Of a DNA stretch of 64,000 bases, positions 59,801-64,000 are shown piece by piece (position 1 is the stretch's first letter; the number at the start of each line of letters is the position of its first letter). The translations under genes and the position numbers were made by a program. The stretch covers positions 11,100,001-11,164,000 of the forward strand of contig OU612072.1 of NCBI GenBank assembly GCA_914767715.1. Reading direction: 5' to 3'. The DNA is from Membranipora membranacea. Taxonomy: Eukaryota > Bryozoa > Gymnolaemata > Cheilostomatida > Membraniporidae. The notes beneath the pieces were generated by a model that was given only the letters and a program-made list of their open reading frames with translations, was not told where the DNA came from and did no database searches.

Positions 59801-60671
59801 TTGTGGCACTCAAGCTGACAGATTAAAATTTATTACTTTAAACGGCGTTGCCACTAGTCTAACATTTTAATACTATCTGTACTAGTGCCAACACCTACTA
59901 GGGAACTACCATCCAAGAGTGAGAGAGAACTATGCCAGAATTGCTTCCTGTACACCGTATAACTGAGATGGCTGAGAATTATATAGTATTACATCAAGAG
60001 CTCCTTTGTAGACAGGTAATGAATATATACCAGGCTTACGATAGTTGATTTACCTTTGCCTCCCTCAGCCCACATACCATAACATTCAGAGCTAACTCCA
60101 TGCTCAGAGCATCTTTGGCCAACAAATAGAAATAGCTGAAAGCCATTCACTCTCAATAATCACAAGGGGCGTAGTTTAGACTATGCCAATAATCAGTACT
60201 CATACTACTTGCTGTGACACCAAGTTTGAGTTTTTTTTAGCATCAGTCAGCATATTTTCAGTAGTCAATGGTTCTGTGGCTAATATGGCCTCATTCACAT
60301 ATCACTTCTCTCCACTTAGGCATGTAGGACAGTTGATACAAAGTAATTCCTCGCTCATCTGGGGAGCGATGTTGTACATTTTTATTAGTAGCAAATCTGA
60401 TCTGAACCTGGGCCTCCCGCAATATAGATTTTGATGCTACTTTGCACAGCAATATCTATTCATTACAGCATATCCAATTGTATGATATTGACTAGAACTG
60501 TAAAGGCTTATACTATGGCTATACAATATCAATAATGAAAATAATTTATTTAGCAGGCAGGGTTAATTACACAATAATGGTTGCTGGTTGGGTAATGAAA
60601 TATAGGTCAGTTTATGACAATTCTAGAATTGTACAGAATTGTCAGACAATTCTTGGGTATGAAACGCAGTG
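56863..60671. mobile_element. Palindromic CACTG-ended transposon, copy 2 (longer form)
   Basis: The element is 3,809 bp with the same ends as copy 1 (CACTGCGTTTCATACCCAAG and inverse) and a 3-bp duplication GTG (56860-56862, 60672-60674). It forms an almost complete hairpin: left arm 56863 to about 58620, loop of about 300 bases, right arm from about 58921. The inner part of the arms (about 58070-58620 and 58920-59470) is absent from copy 1. The arms differ by a few percent, including small indels. The only long frame is the approximately 100-codon one described at 25903-26214. Confidence 0.82.
57379..57681 (+). CDS. Unknown 100-residue frame in the palindromic element (arm 2L)
   Basis: Same protein as in arms 1L and 1R, starting MRVNGFQLF and ending SIKMLD. 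Its mirror copy in arm 2R (about 60157-59857, -) is interrupted by a stop. Confidence 0.3.
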   Translation: MRVNGFQLFLFVGQRCSEHGVSSECYGMWAEGGKGKSTIVSLVYIHYLSTKELLMLYYIILSHLSYMVYRKQFWHSSLSLLDGSPLVGVGTSTDSIKMLD

Positions 60672-62824
60672 GTGGTAGCATGAATCAGTGTGGCAGTTTT
60701 GTTGGCAATACTCAATATTCTTATGACCTATCCTTAATATGGTGGACTAGAAAACTATTTGAGGAGTCATGATCTGAGCGAAATGAGTGAAAAAGGTCTA
60801 TGGTGTTATCAGAGTGCAAAGATATCGCAATGATGTCACATTGTGTTGTATGTTGGTTTAAGGTCACAATGATATCCCCGATTGCGCTGAAATTATCAGC
60901 TCCAAATTACATCATCATATGACAGTGTTATTGCTGTGATCTTGCAATTGCTTAAGACAATGAGCAGTCATTCCAGCAGCTAAAAAAGTTCCTGAACTTC
61001 CTGGTTTTTTTGTGAAAGGTTGTGGGTTCAGGTTTTACAGTGGCTTACTCTTATCTTGGCTGTGTTAATCATTCAGATGTGCATCATTTATGCAAGAAAG
61101 CATTATGAACGTTATGGAAGGCCTACTGTTTGTATTTGGTATCTGTAACATGTTTCTGCCTCTGATGTGAGTGATTTCATTTCTTCATACTGGCATATTA
61201 TTTTGTATTGCCACCGAAGACAACTATTGTGATTTCAAACAACCAACTATACCAGCGATGTTACCCATCACCATTTTATTTCAGAATCAATTAGACAAGA
61301 CAGTATTATTTCTGTGAAACAAGTGTTAAAAAACATAAATTTTGCCAATTAATATTTGAAAAACTATGGTACAAAAATATGTTTTTTACCTTCCTTGTTT
61401 CTCTAATTCTCGGTTTCTTACTTAACATAGATACCTCAACATTGAATCAAGCTTTAAAAAACATTCATGTCAAATAACATTTAAAGACATATTAACCATC
61501 ATACCATAAAATTATATGTTCTTTTTATTTTCTAATTTTCAGTTTAGACTTAACATAGTCCCCTCAACCTTGAAAACAAGCATTAAAAACTAACGTTTTG
61601 TCAAACAGCATTTGAAGGCATATTAACCATCATACCATAATTTTTTTTGTGAATTATAATTTCCAGCTCCTTTTTTTATAGATAATATATAGGTCACCAA
61701 ATGTATAGCAACAGCATCAATCAATTACATGGTTCAATATATCATCTAATGTTCTTGACACCAGTATCCAAGAAAAAAACTTTGCGATTTCATGGCCATC
61801 ATATACCATCATATATCTTGTTTTCATGATAACTTTTGAACTGTTGGTGATAAAATTGTTATTAATTTAGCATCCACACTTCTAGAATACATTTGATCAC
61901 GATATCTCCATTTGATTAACCACTCTGGATATCATGTTGGAATTCATAACTACTAAACCCTTTTTTTCTGGAGGGAATAACAGGAATTTTTGTTCAGAAG
62001 TTATAGCCACAAAATAATTCCAATGCCTAGATGTTAACGAGCAAATCTTTTGATAGGGGCTGGAGAATATTATAGTTGGTACCGAAAGTTTGAGTTTGTT
62101 TGGACAATGTCCCGAAAAGTTAAAAGCCTGTGCTTTGTATAAAACCTCAAAGTTAAATTGGTACTAAAAGACTAGCGAAAGCAGCAACAGATTCTACCAA
62201 CATTTGATTGAAAGGAATCCCTAGAACAGTTGAGTTATATGTATAATGAAATTAGAAATGACAATGTTGAAAACCGGTTTTTCTGCAATCCTGACTTGAG
62301 AGCTTTCAGATGATGTATAAACGAATAAATGAATTTTTTGAGCCGTTGCTATATCTTAACATTGACCGAGCAGATAATAATATGATTCCCCATGTTTTAA
62401 GCATATACTCATATCTCGACGGGTTAATCTTCTACCAGAATAGCGAAGTAAGGCTGTCATATATGTGATCCAGATGTGCTCCACACCATGATTTACCAGG
62501 TAAGTTCAAGAGCAGTAGCCAGAAACTTCAGCATGCTCACCTGGACAGCCATCTATGAAATAGAGTAGCTTTTGTATATCAGCATATATTATTCGGTGGT
62601 TTTCAAATGTAGCTAGGGTAACTACGGAATCGAGGTCGGTCAGCAAAGGGCACATTTCACCGAGAATGCAAAATTACAATTATTAACCAAAAATCCTTTT
62701 AAATTAAAACTACTCATAACACCTTTTTAGCGCTAACAGATTGATGTGAACTGCAATTGTTAGTCTGATATAGTTTGCTTGCTGCTAAAGAATATTGGCT
62801 TAGATTTTCAACTTGAGTACTCAC
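60672..62824. other. Intergenic, AT-rich with a local tandem repeat
   Basis: A 128-bp-period tandem repeat at about 61421-61640 shares TTAACATAG, CCTCAACNTTGAA and CATATTAACCATCATACCAT. The final exon(s) of the minus-strand peptidase gene should lie in the right part, because the 62825 donor needs a partner; I could not place it. Confidence 0.45.
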
Positions 62825-64000
62825 CAGTTTGGGAAGCGGCAGAAGCTGAATGGAATGGTCTCCTTCCTTTTCATATGTCATCAAACACTCTGCTTCTGTC
62901 TGTAATACAGTTATTAAGTGTTGTTATATCGTATCTGTGTTAGAGCCAGACTATCAAGGCTGACAAGGCACTATATTTTTGTGTTTTATATTGTTTGATA
63001 ACCTTATGTGACATCAAATACATGATAGATTGAATAAAACGCAAAACAGTTAATCTTATTGTTCTTAAATTAATATATTAATTGAGATTTGAGATTGACA
63101 TTGTTCATGAAAAGAAATGTGTTGTTTCGCATACAATGAATTTTAAATGTTATTTACCACTTTAAGCTTGCTCCTCTTATACTGAGATTCAGCTAAGAAC
63201 TCAAATGCTTGACTGTCATCAACTCTTGTATCCTGTCCTCCAACGAATAACCATATTTTGGTTGTGACGGCTTTGATATTGTGCAGAGGAGAAATACTAG
63301 AAAATAATATGGACACTTTAAGATTTGAAGAGTTCATATAATATGTCAGACATGCTCTCTCAATTAAAAGCAAATTTTTGAAAATGACATAAATATAATC
63401 TCCTCGCCTGTTTCCTCATCCTAGTCATCCATATTGATTATCTGGTACAAATAAAATATTGTTAGGGTTGCCATATGGTTTTTAAGCGAATACAGAATGA
63501 GCATGGAAATAAAATGGTTGCCTGTGAACTGCAAACTTCATTTGATTCCTTAGTCAATTCGCTACTAACCTTTTGAGATGATCAATAATACCAGCCTCAT
63601 GTGGATCTCCGTATTCACCCTTCCAAAGTTCAGCGGAGACAGATTTCTGATCGATGAAGCGAACAGTGTCATAAACTCTGGTAAAATTATGAGAAACATG
63701 AATAACTACGTATGTTACTTACTTCACTAGCATTCTGTATTATGGATCATCTTTTGCATGCCATTTCACACTGTTAATAGCGCCAAATGGGAATTCACAT
63801 TTACGATTGCATTGTATTCAAAACTTTGAAAAACATACATGCAATTGTTCAATAAATAGATGTGTTCTAATTTGCTAGAATGGTGAAATGACAAAAGGGG
63901 GCTGTCCAACTTACCCATTAGTACTTAGGACTGCAGAGTAGGGGTTATTCTCCCTGTTAGCTGCTGCTGCAAACATAAGACCTCCATTTGATGTACCACG
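62825..64000 (-). CDS. Prolyl-oligopeptidase-family (S9) serine peptidase, C-terminal catalytic part, partial
   Basis: Exons right to left: 64000-63915 (continues beyond the window), 63677-63570, 63296-63158, 62899-62825; all phases agree and the last uses donor GTGAGT, so at least one more exon follows. The first exon has RGTSNGGLMFAAAANR, the G-x-S-x-G-G nucleophile elbow of the S9 alpha/beta-hydrolase fold. Next come VYDTVRFIDQ and WKGEYGDP, as in prolyl oligopeptidases, then ISPLHNIK, a hydrophobic strand and GGQDTRVDD, which supplies the catalytic Asp. The last exon has YEKEGDHSIQLLPLP, whose His is the likely third triad residue, although POP enzymes usually read GHG there. The product would be a cytosolic peptidase cleaving short peptides after Pro or related residues. 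The beta-propeller half lies outside the window. Confidence 0.85.

Noticed and set aside
1-64000. CRISPR array, bacterial operons or ribosomal RNA genes
   Set aside because: No regularly spaced direct repeats with unique spacers, no operon-like closely packed frames and no rRNA landmarks; the genes are intron-containing.

Overview
The window is nuclear DNA from an animal. Genes are split by many short introns with GT-AG borders, intergenic space is AT-rich, and transposons are frequent, some nested in others. A fibrillar collagen C-propeptide, an NHL/HYR-like secreted protein and tRNA-headed SINEs point to an invertebrate metazoan. An early-branching animal such as a sponge is my leading guess, but nothing here settles the phylum. 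Gene models below were built by hand from splice sites and reading-frame phase.

Layout. 71-3414 (+): last eight exons of a fibrillar collagen. 5702-7874 (-): first member (A) of a family of small single-pass membrane proteins. 8409-12510: an old repeat with a 2.05-kb hAT transposon inside it. 14710-14969 (+): an orphan PLAT/lipoxygenase-like exon. 16840-22380 (+): nine-exon secreted protein with an NHL propeller, a Thr-rich linker and HYR-like repeats. 24912-27902: palindromic CACTG-ended transposon. 28574-29840, 34256-36195 and 43125-44402 (-): receptor-like genes B, C and D. 32854-33800: a TIR element. 38426-42775: a pol-less LTR retroelement carrying a copy of the membrane-span exon of gene D. 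45909-48410: second copy of the old repeat. 48942-53157 (-): exons of one or more unidentified genes. 53472-54486: a second hAT-type element. 56863-60671: a second, larger palindromic CACTG element. 62825-64000 (-): catalytic C-terminal part of a prolyl-oligopeptidase-family enzyme.

The most notable content is the four-gene receptor-like family (A-D), all on the minus strand. Each gene has three exons with phase-1 introns: signal peptide plus cysteine-rich domain, then linker plus membrane span, then cytoplasmic tail. The eight ectodomain cysteines have identical spacing in all four (C-x11-C-x9-C-x11-C-x3-C-x12-C-x3-C-x7-C), while linkers, membrane spans and tails have diverged. The six inner cysteines recall the single cysteine-rich domain of BCMA/TACI-type TNF receptors. 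That link is a hypothesis from cysteine pattern only. The retroelement between C and D contains an antisense, intron-bearing copy of D's second exon, so the cluster is being reshaped by mobile DNA.
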